Assembly: GCA_002293045.1 (NCBI GenBank)
Contig: DBCM01000093.1
Span: forward strand, 1 to 38,711
Direction: 5' to 3'
Origin: Flavobacteriales bacterium UBA958
GTDB lineage: Bacteria > Bacteroidota > Bacteroidia > Flavobacteriales_D > Crocinitomicaceae
DNA: 38,711 bases
Every line of letters begins with the position of its first letter. The first letter of the stretch is position 1. A model generated the notes under the pieces. It ran no database searches and was not told the origin of the DNA. It was given only the letters and a program-made list of their open reading frames with translations. Of the stretch, positions 17,379-26,770 are shown piece by piece. The position numbers and the translations under genes were made by a program.

Positions 17379-19193
17379 TTAAAAACGAACCACCAAGTCA
17401 TAAGGCATACGCATTTGAATCCCCATTTTTGATTCTAGAGCCTTTATGCGTTCATACTGTTCGAGTATTTCATTCGGTAAAGTAGACTGCTTAAGCCGCA
17501 AACGACTCTCTTCGTCATCCGTTTCTTGTTCAATCATTTTAATAATGGTACTAAACTTATCTTCCTTCACCTTTGGATAGTAAATAACTTTCGCTTCTTT
17601 GTCCTTTATTTCACGTTTCGCAAAGTCAATTACATCGGTTAATGAACCTAATTCATCAACCAAGCCTATCGCAAGAGCATCTTTTCCTGTCCATACCCGT
17701 CCACGTGCGATTTGATTTACTCGAGCCATACTGAGCGCCCTGCCTTTGGCCACACGTTCCATAAATTGGCTGTAAATTCCATTCACTTCATTCTGGACCA
17801 TCGCTAATTCTTCAGGCGTTAATTTACGGTTGGTAGACAGCACAGAATGAGCATGCGTTTGTACCCGATCGAAGGTGATGCCTAATTTATTTTCAAGCAT
17901 CTTTCCTGTATATGGAATCATCCCAAACACGCCAATGGAGCCTGTAATGGTTGTTGCCTCGGCAAAAATCCGATCCGCAGGTGTTGCGATATAATAACCA
18001 CCAGAAGCAGCTACATCTCCCATAGAAACATACACTTTCTTCTTTTTTTGCGTCAACATTACTTCACGCCAAATTTCTTCACTCGCGAGGGCACTTCCGC
18101 CTGGACTATTAATACGAAACACTACAGCTTTGATATCATCATCATTACGCACTTTTTCGAAAAGGCGACAAATCTTTTTACTACTTACTCCATCGCCATT
18201 CACGGCTACTTCGCCTTCTGCGAGAATCACGGCAACAGCAGCATCTTGGGCTTGAACCAACACCTGATTTTCATAGAAAGCATTTTGTGCGTAGTCCGTT
18301 AACTCAGCCCATCTAATCTTACTGCTCGATGCTACGCCTGCTTTTTTGGCGAGTTTATCCATGAATTCGTCCTTGTATAGCAGGCCATCCACCAGTTTAT
18401 GCTCGAGCGCTTGCTTTGGATTAACTACTTCCATGGCATTAATCCATGCATTAAAGTCTTCCGTTTCTATCTTTCGACTTGTTGCTATGTCGGTAGCCAA
18501 TTCGTTCCATATTCCGGTCATAAGGACTTGATTCTGCATGCGTGCAGAGTCGCTTAATCCCGTTAAAAAGAAGGGTTCTACGGCACTTTTAAAATCATTA
18601 TTCTCTCCGCGAATTACCTGAACTTCCACCTCGAGCTTATCCAATAACTTTTTGAAAAATACGGCCTCCGACCCTAACCCGGCTAACATAAAGGAAGAAG
18701 TAGGAAAGGCATAGCACTCATCCGCTACAGAACCGATGTAATATTCTTTTTGAGAGATTCCTTCGCCTTGAAAATAGGCGACTACAAACTTACCGGATGA
18801 CTTTTTGAAATCAGCCAAGGCCTGACGAATGGTTCTTGCTGTAGAAATCCCACAATTCAACTCATCGATGTCGATGTAAATCCCTTTAATTTGATCATCA
18901 GATTTTGCTTCCTCTAGGGCAAACAGAATGTCTGACAAGCCCAGGGATTTATTCAACTGGAAGGAACTTGGATTAAATTCATTGTTACTTTTCTCCTGAA
19001 TGTTCCCATCAAGTGTTACACGTAAAATTGATTTATTTTCAATGGCATATGGTGCCGGGCCAAACTCAGAAAACGAACCAATAATTCCTCCAAGAATTAA
19101 GAAAAAGAACACCAGTCCTAAGGATAAAGCGATTCCAATCGCTACCAAGGTTGGCCAAAAAATTCGCGAAAATGGGATTTTTGAGTCAGTCAT
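17379..19193 (-). CDS. sppA: Signal peptide peptidase SppA, 67K type
   Basis: This 604-residue serine protease has one N-terminal transmembrane helix (about 13-38) and two tandem SppA/ClpP-like domains, as in E. coli SppA. The catalytic dyad is visible across the two halves: Lys202 in F-K-S-A-V-E-P-F and Ser397 in M-G-D-V-A-A-S-G-G-Y-Y. Other conserved segments include I-N-S-P-G-G-S at 361-367 and T-G-S-I-G-V-F-G. It degrades signal peptides left in the membrane after secretion. It starts 9 bases after the stop of the M1 peptidase gene and is probably co-transcribed with it. Only 10 bases separate it from the convergent thioredoxin-like gene. Confidence 0.95.
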   Translation of the reverse strand: MTDSKIPFSRIFWPTLVAIGIALSLGLVFFFLILGGIIGSFSEFGPAPYAIENKSILRVTLDGNIQEKSNNEFNPSSFQLNKSLGLSDILFALEEAKSDDQIKGIYIDIDELNCGISTARTIRQALADFKKSSGKFVVAYFQGEGISQKEYYIGSVADECYAFPTSSFMLAGLGSEAVFFKKLLDKLEVEVQVIRGENNDFKSAVEPFFLTGLSDSARMQNQVLMTGIWNELATDIATSRKIETEDFNAWINAMEVVNPKQALEHKLVDGLLYKDEFMDKLAKKAGVASSSKIRWAELTDYAQNAFYENQVLVQAQDAAVAVILAEGEVAVNGDGVSSKKICRLFEKVRNDDDIKAVVFRINSPGGSALASEEIWREVMLTQKKKKVYVSMGDVAASGGYYIATPADRIFAEATTITGSIGVFGMIPYTGKMLENKLGITFDRVQTHAHSVLSTNRKLTPEELAMVQNEVNGIYSQFMERVAKGRALSMARVNQIARGRVWTGKDALAIGLVDELGSLTDVIDFAKREIKDKEAKVIYYPKVKEDKFSTIIKMIEQETDDEESRLRLKQSTLPNEILEQYERIKALESKMGIQMRMPYDLVVRF

Positions 19194-19202
19194 AACATGT
19201 AT

Positions 19203-22200
19203 TTATTTATTAATTAAGGAACTTAACTGTACAGGTAAATTAAACGGGTTTATTCGCAAGGTAAGGCGAAAAGACGAGAGGTAATTGCTGTATAAATCCC
19301 CCATGTTACTGGATTGTATCAATGGGAAATAAAGACCGACGATATCTCCTAAATTAATTCCTAACCCGGCATTATACAAGGTGGATACCCCTACTCCATT
19401 ATCATACACTCCGAAATCAGCAAATGCCACGAACATATTGGGTTGAATCGGAAGTTGAACCGTAGCATTTACAGCGCTTGCCCAATAATTCGACATCCGT
19501 AAATTGTTACTCCCGGTTCTAAATCCTCCCATGTTATCCGCATACTGCGCACCGGAAACCGTTTCTCTATTGAAGTAATAATGTTCAGCAAACAGGTCTT
19601 GGTATCCCGCTGCCCCAAACATAGAAATCGAATACCTACCCATTGCATTATAATAGGAAGAACCAGGATTGTAGGTGAAATTATACCCTCCATAAAGCCG
19701 GAATCTGATAGAACGGGTTATTTTACGGTCTACATAAGTAAGGTTCACTTCTTGTGTTGTAGAAGCTCGGGTGAAATTCGCCGGATCAAATACTTGGTCC
19801 TGATACCCTCTTACTCCCTCCAGTTGAAGCTGACTCTCGTACGAAACACGACGTTTTATCCATTTAATGGTGTGACTTACTTTTGCTCCATATTCCGTAC
19901 TCATATCAGAACTGAACACATCACGTCGCGCTAAACCTTTTATTATCACTTGATGGCTAAAGCCCTTAGGTGTTCTATCGGGCGTTAAATTCAGAGTGAG
20001 ATAAGGTGTTGCAGCGATAAAAAAGGATTGACGTTGACCGTTTGGATCGTCTCCAATTCCAAACGATTTTACACTAATCCCCGTTTTGATAGAACGCATT
20101 CCTGAGGTTGGAAACGCAGTCTTACTCAATTCAACAACCCCTCCAACTGTTTTCCTTCCAAAAGAGAACATAGGAGCTATAACATATTGCACGGGTTTAA
20201 ATGGAAGCCCGAAATTATGCACTGCCACTCCGAGCATAGTATGGTCGGAATGATTAAAGGCCATCATTGGGGTCCAAAACACATTTGTTTTATTCGATTC
20301 GTGGTCACCAAACATAAATTCAAGCGCCAGCGGCTCCTGTTTTTTAAAGAGGCGCTTATTTACGAATAAGCGATTATTTGCTCGATTGATTTCTGGGATA
20401 TTGCGATTTGGGTCAATGGCAAACTCAGAGATGGATGGATGCCCCTTAAAGATTAAGGTTGAACGTTTTTCGGATGGATTTGTCCATTGGGTTTCCAAAA
20501 TTGATCCCGCTTGATCTATGGAAGAAACACCGATCGGACCGGCCACACTTCCTATGTTCTTCACCTTTACCGTAAAAGTATTCAAGGGTTCGACGCGCTT
20601 CGCTTTTTTAATTTTATAGTCTATATGGTTCGTTGTTTGAATTAGATCACCAAATAACCAATCCAGTTTTCGACCGGACACTCCTTCAACTACACGCTGC
20701 ATATCTTCTGGGTACGGATGTTTAAATTGATATAGCTCATAATAGCGATGCATGCATTGATCATACAGTTCGTCTCCGAGATAACTTCTTAAATACTGAA
20801 AAATCAACCCCGTTTTTTGATACATAATGGCGCCATAGTTTGCAGAACTAAAATCCGCCGAATGCGTTTCGATGGGTTGATCCAATGCCAAGACCGCTAA
20901 CAATCGGTAAAAAATGTCCCCCATATCGTGATGGTCGAGGTCGTTCAAGTGAAGTTTACCGCCAAGCACCATGTCTGACATGTCTTGGTTATCGGGATAT
21001 TTAGTAGCGACATACCGCATTTCATTTGCCGTATTCATGCCTTCATCCATCCACCCGTGTTGTCGTTCGTTGGAACCTAAGATGCCATAAAACCAGTTGT
21101 GCCCAACCTCATGGACAATAACCACTTCTAATTCTCTGGCAGAACTTGCATTTCCAATTACTGTAATCATCGGATATTCCATGCCCCCACCGGCGCTAAT
21201 GGTCCCATCCACGGCAGTAACCGCTGCATACGGATAATCTCCGTTCCATTTGGAATAGTAATAGGTTCCATCATTAATGTACTCAATGGCATTTTGCCAA
21301 TTCAAGGCATTTGCAGGGGTAAATAAGGCCCATGTGGTAACGCTTCTGCCCGATTCAGGCAATTTAACGGATCCTTTTAACACCTTATATCGTTTGTCTG
21401 CAAACCATGCGAAATCATGGACTTTATCCTGCACATAACGAAGCGTTTTCCATTCAGAAGCAGAGGGTGGGAAGGAATCGCGTAGACTCCCACTAGGAAG
21501 AGCAATGATTTCAGTTATTCGTTTTTTAGTGTCTTCAGCCATGGAATCCAAAAATGTGGCTTCCCTTAGGTTTTGCAACTCCCCTGTAGCACCGACGACA
21601 TAGTTGGATGGAACGGTAATCGACACATCGAACGAACCAAATTCAGAATAAAATTCTCCTTGATTTAAATAGGGAATCGGATGCCAACCTTTGTGATCAT
21701 ATACCGCTGGTTTCGGATACCATTGCGTAATTTGATAAGATTGACCGATGTGACCCAAACGAGAAATAGAACCTGAAGGAATCTTTACTATAAATGGTGT
21801 GGTTACCGTAAGCTGTTTTCCGGGTGCTAAGGGTTGTGCTAATTTGATGAGTACGATGTCATCATGGTTCGGATGGAAAGACCAGGTTACAGCACTGCCA
21901 TTAATTTTAAAATCTAGGGCGGACATGCCTCCCCGTTCAGCGCTATCCATCATAGACAACTTAGTGCCTTCTCGTTCCAACTGTTCAGCCAAGGCACTGT
22001 TCCCATTGGTGTAGGCATTCGGCCAAACGTGAATATACAGGGAGTCTAAGGTGCTTGGAGCGTTATTTAGGTAATCAAAGGCAATTTCACCATAAAGCCG
22101 GTGAGTTTTATCGTCCAGTTTGACAGAAATTCGATAATCTACATGCTGTTGCCAGTACTGTGCATGAAGCGGATAACAGATTGCGGCGATTAGGGTAAGA

Positions 22201-22217
22201 AAAAAAACTTTAAGCAT
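19203..22217 (-). CDS. Secreted M1-family metallopeptidase with a beta-barrel-like C-terminal region
   Basis: This 1004-residue protein has a signal peptide (about 1-20, ending H-A-Q). The N-terminal beta saddle is followed by the catalytic M1 domain: G-G-G-M-E-Y-P-M at 343-350 (equivalent to the GAMEN exopeptidase loop) and zinc site H369-E-V-G-H373 with third ligand E392 exactly 18 residues on, in W-M-D-E-G-M-N. From about residue 640 to the end the sequence changes to alternating aromatic/polar strands rich in Tyr, Asn and Gly, resembling an outer-membrane beta-barrel. No T9SS sorting signal is present. I infer an outer-membrane-anchored aminopeptidase; the barrel is a prediction. It has its own start region behind the terminator at 22305-22332. 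Confidence 0.9.
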   Translation of the reverse strand: MLKVFFLTLIAAICYPLHAQYWQQHVDYRISVKLDDKTHRLYGEIAFDYLNNAPSTLDSLYIHVWPNAYTNGNSALAEQLEREGTKLSMMDSAERGGMSALDFKINGSAVTWSFHPNHDDIVLIKLAQPLAPGKQLTVTTPFIVKIPSGSISRLGHIGQSYQITQWYPKPAVYDHKGWHPIPYLNQGEFYSEFGSFDVSITVPSNYVVGATGELQNLREATFLDSMAEDTKKRITEIIALPSGSLRDSFPPSASEWKTLRYVQDKVHDFAWFADKRYKVLKGSVKLPESGRSVTTWALFTPANALNWQNAIEYINDGTYYYSKWNGDYPYAAVTAVDGTISAGGGMEYPMITVIGNASSARELEVVIVHEVGHNWFYGILGSNERQHGWMDEGMNTANEMRYVATKYPDNQDMSDMVLGGKLHLNDLDHHDMGDIFYRLLAVLALDQPIETHSADFSSANYGAIMYQKTGLIFQYLRSYLGDELYDQCMHRYYELYQFKHPYPEDMQRVVEGVSGRKLDWLFGDLIQTTNHIDYKIKKAKRVEPLNTFTVKVKNIGSVAGPIGVSSIDQAGSILETQWTNPSEKRSTLIFKGHPSISEFAIDPNRNIPEINRANNRLFVNKRLFKKQEPLALEFMFGDHESNKTNVFWTPMMAFNHSDHTMLGVAVHNFGLPFKPVQYVIAPMFSFGRKTVGGVVELSKTAFPTSGMRSIKTGISVKSFGIGDDPNGQRQSFFIAATPYLTLNLTPDRTPKGFSHQVIIKGLARRDVFSSDMSTEYGAKVSHTIKWIKRRVSYESQLQLEGVRGYQDQVFDPANFTRASTTQEVNLTYVDRKITRSIRFRLYGGYNFTYNPGSSYYNAMGRYSISMFGAAGYQDLFAEHYYFNRETVSGAQYADNMGGFRTGSNNLRMSNYWASAVNATVQLPIQPNMFVAFADFGVYDNGVGVSTLYNAGLGINLGDIVGLYFPLIQSSNMGDLYSNYLSSFRLTLRINPFNLPVQLSSLINK

Positions 22218-22304
22218 AGATAGCGAATTAGTCGAACTAAACTTCTAATAAGAATGCGTTCATGTTGTGGTAAAATTAGCAAATTCCTGACGGGTTTCAT
22301 AAAA

Positions 22305-22332
22305 CAAAAAAAAGCCGTCCTAAGACGGCTTT
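22305..22332 (-). terminator. Intrinsic terminator after the MopE-repeat protein gene
   Basis: Read on the minus strand, a perfect 9-base stem (AAAGCCGTC / GACGGCTTT) with a 4-base loop is followed directly by a T-rich run. It lies 23 bases past the stop of the gene at 22355-24037 and separates it from the M1 peptidase gene. Confidence 0.9.
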
Positions 22333-22354
22333 ATAGTGCTTATAATCTTGCGGG

Positions 22355-24037
22355 TTATTTCACCATCAAGGACGCGGTAGCGCGTATTTGATTTTGAACC
22401 AAAGTAACAAAATATATCCCAGGAGCCCATGTTTGAGTATTAATTACTGTTCCATTTAAGGCGTTATTCAAGGTCAATAAATGCTTACCGGTAATATCAC
22501 AAACTTCTACTGAAAAAGCGCGATTATTAGATACCGTTAAGCTTACATCACCAACACTTGGGTTCGGTGTAAGAACCATGGTGATTGCTGCAGCTTCCGT
22601 TATCCCAACATAATTATCCATACCGTCGCAGTTCTCATCGATGCCGTTATCCAATACTTCCATTGCTCCTGGATAAATGGTTGAATCCGCATCGTTACAA
22701 TCTCCGCTGATGAGTGAATAACCAACTACCACTGAATCGCAATATTCAACGGATACTTCTGAACCAAAACCATCAGAATCTAAATCTTCAAACAATGTGT
22801 AGGTAGCAAGACCTTCATCCGTGTTCCCGTCGCAATTGTTATCCAGTTCATCGCATAATTCCATTGCTCCCGGATAAACCGTAGGGTTTGAATCATCACA
22901 ATCAGAACTGTCTGCTACATACCCCATAGGTTGACCACAATTCATCGTTGGAGCACCTACGTTTCCAAATCCATCGCCATCAAAATCTTGATAATACGTC
23001 ATTACAACGGTTGCTGTTGAGTCATTGTCGTTACAATCCGTACTGTTTGCAACATATCCATTGGGCTGAGTACAGCTGGTGGTAGTCATGACTGCATTTC
23101 CAAATCCATCGCCATCTGCATCTGCATACCACATGGTGTTTGGATTAACAAGCGCAGAGGTATCATTACAATCTGTGTTATCAAGCACTAATCCTGGTAT
23201 TTGTAAACAAGAGAGCACTGGTGTGTTAATGTCTCCGAACCCATCACCGTCTACATCCGCGTAAAACATAGTTGGTGTATTACAAGGAGTTACCTGGTAC
23301 CAAGTTGCTCCGGCGCGAATTTCATCTACTTCCACATTACCCGTTCCTGCGGCCGCATTTCCTCCTTGACGCAGGAAAATAGAAGCGAAGCTAGCAAGGC
23401 CAGTAATGCCCGTATTGTTTGTATGATTCGCCGGAGGTTCAGGAGTTCCTGGAGTTGGATTCACCCACATTGAGGCATTAATCGGAGAAACGGTTGCATC
23501 AAGCTTAACCACAATAAAAACCGTAGTTCCTACAGGATATTCGGTTGGTAAATATGACGTTGCATTGCCCGTTCCGCTTTGATTCAATAATCCCAAAACA
23601 AAGGTGTTAGGCGTTAATCCAGCCTTAACAAACACTCTTCCTGCTAAGGAGGTCACTGTTCCACCGGCAGCTCCACCAAATCCAATAAAATAATCACCTG
23701 CACCTCCATTCGCATGAAGACCGGTAGTGGTTGGTACATTTAATAGGAAAGAGTAATACCCTACGCCGGTGATGTTTGATAGCGCTTTATTAATATCCTC
23801 ACTGTTTCCAGCGGTAAGTTGGATGCGATTCCCTACAGAGTTCTCCAATGCGGCAAAAGACAAACTGCTTCCGTTATTCGAAGGGGTAGTTATTGCTTGC
23901 AATTGACCAGGTGTGGCTCCTGAATGGGTAGTCCAACCATTCGCATTGGCTGCACCTGTAAAATTAAATTGTTCGAAAGGCTGGGCACCAACCCAAGAGG
24001 AAATCAACAAGCCCAATACTAAAGTAACTTTTTTCAT
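22355..24037 (-). CDS. Secreted protein with four MopE-like calcium-type repeats and a T9SS type A sorting domain
   Basis: This 560-residue protein has a signal peptide (1-18, ending V-G-A). Residues about 20-245 are a Gly/Asn/Thr-rich beta domain that looks like a jelly-roll/lectin-type sandwich. Residues about 257-474 hold four repeats of the MopE-like putative metal-binding motif, each with D-x-D-G-D/S-D-G-F-G near 261, 306, 351 and 418, then a Cys, a G-Y step and D-C-N/D-D. Residues about 485-560 form the Por_Secre_tail type A sorting domain (P-N-P-S, then D-I-T-G-K, W-A-P-G-I-Y-F-V). It should be exported through T9SS and anchored or released at the cell surface. Its role is unknown; it is a single gene with its own promoter and terminator. 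Confidence 0.9.
   Translation of the reverse strand: MKKVTLVLGLLISSWVGAQPFEQFNFTGAANANGWTTHSGATPGQLQAITTPSNNGSSLSFAALENSVGNRIQLTAGNSEDINKALSNITGVGYYSFLLNVPTTTGLHANGGAGDYFIGFGGAAGGTVTSLAGRVFVKAGLTPNTFVLGLLNQSGTGNATSYLPTEYPVGTTVFIVVKLDATVSPINASMWVNPTPGTPEPPANHTNNTGITGLASFASIFLRQGGNAAAGTGNVEVDEIRAGATWYQVTPCNTPTMFYADVDGDGFGDINTPVLSCLQIPGLVLDNTDCNDTSALVNPNTMWYADADGDGFGNAVMTTTSCTQPNGYVANSTDCNDNDSTATVVMTYYQDFDGDGFGNVGAPTMNCGQPMGYVADSSDCDDSNPTVYPGAMELCDELDNNCDGNTDEGLATYTLFEDLDSDGFGSEVSVEYCDSVVVGYSLISGDCNDADSTIYPGAMEVLDNGIDENCDGMDNYVGITEAAAITMVLTPNPSVGDVSLTVSNNRAFSVEVCDITGKHLLTLNNALNGTVINTQTWAPGIYFVTLVQNQIRATASLMVK
22616..23270 (-). repeat. Four MopE-type D-x-D-G-D-G-F-G repeats
   Basis: Each ~45-65 residue unit has an acidic loop with D-x-D-x-D-G-F-G, then a Cys, then D-C-N-D or D-C-D-D. 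Unit 3 carries an extra E-L-C-D-E-L-D-N-N-C-D-G insert and unit 4 ends with a similar N-G-I-D-E-N-C-D-G string. The acidic loops resemble calcium-binding DxDxDG loops. Confidence 0.85.
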
Positions 24038-24053
24038 ATTTATTTATTTTTTA

Positions 24054-24086
24054 CAAAATTAGTTTAAAAAAAAGGGGCGGAGTCAA
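24054..24086 (-). promoter_or_regulatory. Promoter of the MopE-repeat protein gene, TTG and TAATTTTG
   Basis: On the minus strand TAATTTTG (24054-24061) matches TAnnTTTG, 16 bases before the ATG, and a TTG (24084-24086) lies 22 bases further upstream. The upstream TTG sits in the loop of the pnp terminator hairpin. Confidence 0.5.
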
Positions 24087-24100
24087 AAAACACCACCCTT
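24065..24100 (-). terminator. Probable intrinsic terminator after pnp
   Basis: On the minus strand an imperfect stem (arm AAGGGTGG against CCGCCCCTT, one bulge and one G-T pair) is followed by about nine T. It starts about 20 bases after the pnp stop. The stem is weaker than those at 22305 and 26338. Confidence 0.6.
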
Positions 24101-24120
24101 CAAATATATTTAACCTAAAC

Positions 24121-26247
24121 TTAACTTAACTCTGGTTTTGGAAGTAACACTTTGCGGGATAATTTCCACTTCTTAGTTTTAGGATCTTTACCCATCACCT
24201 TGAACGTTAGGATTTCTCCCTCTTTACACACATCCTCCATTTTACCGACTTTTTCCCAAGAGAATTCAGAGATATGGATAAGTCCATCTGTACCCGGAAT
24301 AATCTCAACGAAACATCCAAATTCTTTTACTGATTTAACTTTTCCTTCGTAAGTAGCACCATCTTCAACAAGCGGTGGAAAAGCAATCATGCGAATTCTT
24401 CTCAATGCTTCCTCCATATTTGGACCATTGTTAGAAAGAATTTGAACCGATCCCTCACCATTGGCAAGTTCTTCAATGGTAATGGTTGTTTGTGTTTCTT
24501 TTTGTAACCCTTGAATGATTTTTCCTCCAGGTCCGATGATGGCACCAATCATTTCGTTAGGAACGATGACAGCTTCAATTCTTGGGGCAGAGGCTTTCAA
24601 TGATTCTCTTGGCTCAGCAATGGTTTCAATGATTCTATCAAGAATGTGTAAACGTCCTTGTTTCGCTTGGTTCAATGCTTGGATAAGTACTTCATATTCC
24701 AAACCGTCTACTTTGATGTCCATTTGGCATGCGGTGATTCCTTTTGCGGTTCCTGTAATTTTAAAATCCATATCTCCCAAATGGTCTTCGTCACCCAGGA
24801 TATCTGAAAGCACGGCGAATTTACCCTCGTCAGCTACTAATCCCATGGCGATTCCCGAAACCGGCGCAGTGATTTTGATCCCTCCATCCATAAGTGCCAA
24901 GGTACCTGCACAAACGGTTGCCATTGAAGAGGAACCGTTGGATTCAAGGATATCAGAAACCAAACGAATGGTATAGGCGTTTTCTTCAGGAAGTACAGGT
25001 TTTAGGGCACGAAGCGCTAAATTACCGTGACCAATCTCACGGCGAGAAGTTCCTCTAAGCGGTTTTGCTTCACCCGTTGAGAACGGAGGAAAATTATAAT
25101 GAAGCATGAATTTCTCCGTACCACGGAAGGTAGCGCCATCAATTAACTGCTCATCCATTTTACCACCTAAGGTAAGTGTGGTTAGGGATTGAGTCTCCCC
25201 ACGGGTAAATACAGCAGACCCGTGAACGTTTGGCAAATAATTCACTTCACTCCAAATCGGACGAATTTCGTCGAAATTTCTACCATCCAATCTTTTTCGT
25301 TCGTTAAGCATTACCCATCGAACTGCTTTTTTCTTAACTTCAGAGAAATATACCCCAATGAATTTTCCGATTTCTGCTAATTCCTCTTCGGAATAAGATG
25401 CTTTAATCTCTGCTTTAATCGCATCGAACAATTCTGTTCTTTTCGCTTTATTGGACAATCCCATGCGTGCAACGTCTTTACATTTTTCCATGGCCATGGT
25501 GTACACGTTGTCTTTCACTTCAGCGTTGTGAACTTCGTGACAATATTCTCTTTTCGGGGATGCCGTAGCAATTTCCGCTGCCAATTCTAATTGAAACTGA
25601 CATTGTTCTTTGATGGCTTCATGTGCAATTTTGATAACGGCAACTAAATCATCTTCAGAAACCTCTTTCATTTCACCTTCTACCATGTTAACGTCTTTTG
25701 CGGTACCCGCAACAATGCAATCCATGTCTGAAAGCTTCATTTCTTCCATGGTAGGATTCACGATGAATTCACCATTGATGCGTGCAACCCTAACTTCTGA
25801 CATTGGACCATTAAAAGGAATGTCAGAAACAGCAATGGCTGCAGACGCAGCAAAGCCGCAAAGTGCATCAGGATTATTTATTCCGTCGTAAGCCAACAAT
25901 TGGATCATCAATTGAACTTCAGCATGGTAATCATCTGGAAAAAGCGGTCGAAGCGCACGGTCTACCAAACGCATGACCAGAATTTCAGATTCTGATGGTC
26001 TTGCTTCTCTTCTAAAAAATCCACCTGGGAAACGTCCAGCGGCAGCATATTTCTCGCGGTAATCGACCGTTAATGGAAGGAAATCTACTCCTTCCTTTGC
26101 GTCTTGCGCAGCGACTACAGTTGCCAAAAGAACGGTTTCACCCATTCTAACTTCCACTGAGCCATCGGCTTGTTTTGCCAATTTACCTGTTTCTACACTA
26201 ATGGTTTTCCCACCAGTAACTAATGTTTTTTTAATTCCTAAGTTCAT
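24121..26247 (-). CDS. pnp: Polynucleotide phosphorylase
   Basis: This 708-residue exoribonuclease degrades RNA 3' to 5' by phosphorolysis and is usually part of RNA degradosomes. It has two RNase PH-like domains (about 10-230 and 310-545) around an alpha-helical linker. [10 protein letters not shown] lies in the first core and [14 protein letters not shown], and [15 protein letters not shown] in the second. A KH domain follows with I-G-P-G-G-K-I-I near 575, then an S1 domain ([15 protein letters not shown], about 620-695). Length is normal. It lies downstream of rpsO, the same order as in many bacteria. Confidence 0.97.
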   Translation of the reverse strand: MNLGIKKTLVTGGKTISVETGKLAKQADGSVEVRMGETVLLATVVAAQDAKEGVDFLPLTVDYREKYAAAGRFPGGFFRREARPSESEILVMRLVDRALRPLFPDDYHAEVQLMIQLLAYDGINNPDALCGFAASAAIAVSDIPFNGPMSEVRVARINGEFIVNPTMEEMKLSDMDCIVAGTAKDVNMVEGEMKEVSEDDLVAVIKIAHEAIKEQCQFQLELAAEIATASPKREYCHEVHNAEVKDNVYTMAMEKCKDVARMGLSNKAKRTELFDAIKAEIKASYSEEELAEIGKFIGVYFSEVKKKAVRWVMLNERKRLDGRNFDEIRPIWSEVNYLPNVHGSAVFTRGETQSLTTLTLGGKMDEQLIDGATFRGTEKFMLHYNFPPFSTGEAKPLRGTSRREIGHGNLALRALKPVLPEENAYTIRLVSDILESNGSSSMATVCAGTLALMDGGIKITAPVSGIAMGLVADEGKFAVLSDILGDEDHLGDMDFKITGTAKGITACQMDIKVDGLEYEVLIQALNQAKQGRLHILDRIIETIAEPRESLKASAPRIEAVIVPNEMIGAIIGPGGKIIQGLQKETQTTITIEELANGEGSVQILSNNGPNMEEALRRIRMIAFPPLVEDGATYEGKVKSVKEFGCFVEIIPGTDGLIHISEFSWEKVGKMEDVCKEGEILTFKVMGKDPKTKKWKLSRKVLLPKPELS

Positions 26248-26337
26248 AATTCTATCGTTTTACTGTTTTTTTCATGTCCCTGTGACAAGAAGGTTTATTA
26301 TTTATTTATCGGTTTCAATTCAAGCGTTACAGTTTAT

Positions 26338-26377
26338 AAAAAAAGGGAAGCCGACCCAAGTCGAATGCCCCCCCTTT
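26338..26377 (-). terminator. Strong hairpin terminator between rpsO and pnp
   Basis: On the minus strand a long stem (AAAGGGGGGGC against GCTTCCCTTT, with G-T pairs and one bulge), an inner CGAC/GTCG stem and a TTGG loop are followed by a run of T. It begins 24 bases after the rpsO stop and may limit read-through into pnp. Confidence 0.8.
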
Positions 26378-26400
26378 CAATAAAATGTAGTTCGTTATAA

Positions 26401-26670
26401 TTAACGACGAAGTCCTAACTCCTTAATTAACGCACGGTATTTTTCAATGTCGTTACTTTTCAGGTAATCCAACAGGCTTCTTCTTTTACCTACGAGCAAT
26501 TGCAGCGAGCGCTGTGTTCCAAAATCCTTTCGATTTTTCTTTAAGTGCTCCGTTAAATGACTGATTCTGTAAGTGAACAAGGCGATTTGACCTTCTGTAG
26601 ATCCTGTGTTTGTTTCTGAACCTCCGTGTTTAGCGAAGATTGTTTTTTTAACTTCTGGGTTTAAATACAT
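26401..26670 (-). CDS. rpsO: 30S ribosomal protein S15
   Basis: This 89-residue protein binds the central domain of 16S rRNA. Diagnostic segments are G-S-T-E-G-Q-I-A-L-F-T-Y-R-I, L-T-E-H-L-K-K-N-R-K-D-F, the R-S-L-Q-L-L-V-G-K-R-R-S-L-L-D-Y-L run and the end A-L-I-K-E-L-G-L-R. A longer reading back to 26769 would give 122 residues, but the ATG at 26670 gives exactly the usual S15 length and start, and the upstream stretch holds a consensus promoter. In many bacteria S15 represses its own mRNA through a 5' structure; a candidate hairpin is listed separately. Confidence 0.97.
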   Translation of the reverse strand: MYLNPEVKKTIFAKHGGSETNTGSTEGQIALFTYRISHLTEHLKKNRKDFGTQRSLQLLVGKRRSLLDYLKSNDIEKYRALIKELGLRR

Positions 26671-26702
26671 GCCAATATTGGTTAAATAATTTTTATGTAG
26701 CC

Positions 26703-26717
26703 TACAAACTTTTTGTA
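26703..26717 (-). promoter_or_regulatory. Small hairpin in the rpsO leader
   Basis: TACAAA and TTTGTA form a perfect 6-base stem with a 3-base loop, between the rpsO promoter and start codon, in a leader of about 50 bases. It could take part in S15 autoregulation, but nothing else supports that. Confidence 0.3.
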
Positions 26718-26725
26718 AGACGATG

Positions 26726-26755
26726 CAAAGGTAGGGATAAATTCTTAAAACACAA
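26726..26755 (-). promoter_or_regulatory. Consensus Bacteroidota promoter for rpsO (TTG, 19 bases, TACCTTTG)
   Basis: On the minus strand TTG (26753-26755) is followed after exactly 19 bases by TACCTTTG (26726-26733). This is the best promoter in the window and fits the primary sigma factor of Bacteroidota. Confidence 0.75.
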
Positions 26756-26770
26756 GGTTGGTTCAACAAA

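Noticed and set aside
22616..23270. Regular repeats as a possible CRISPR array
   Set aside because: Repeats are protein-level, in frame and of variable sequence and length, inside a gene with signal peptide and sorting domain.
24515..24976. 153-residue antisense reading frame opposite pnp
   Set aside because: It lies wholly inside pnp, whose protein match is certain, and its composition looks like a codon-phase shadow. No start signal or domain is visible.
26671..26769. N-terminal extension of S15 to 122 residues
   Set aside because: The extension is not S15-like and spans a consensus promoter; the 89-residue form has the usual length.
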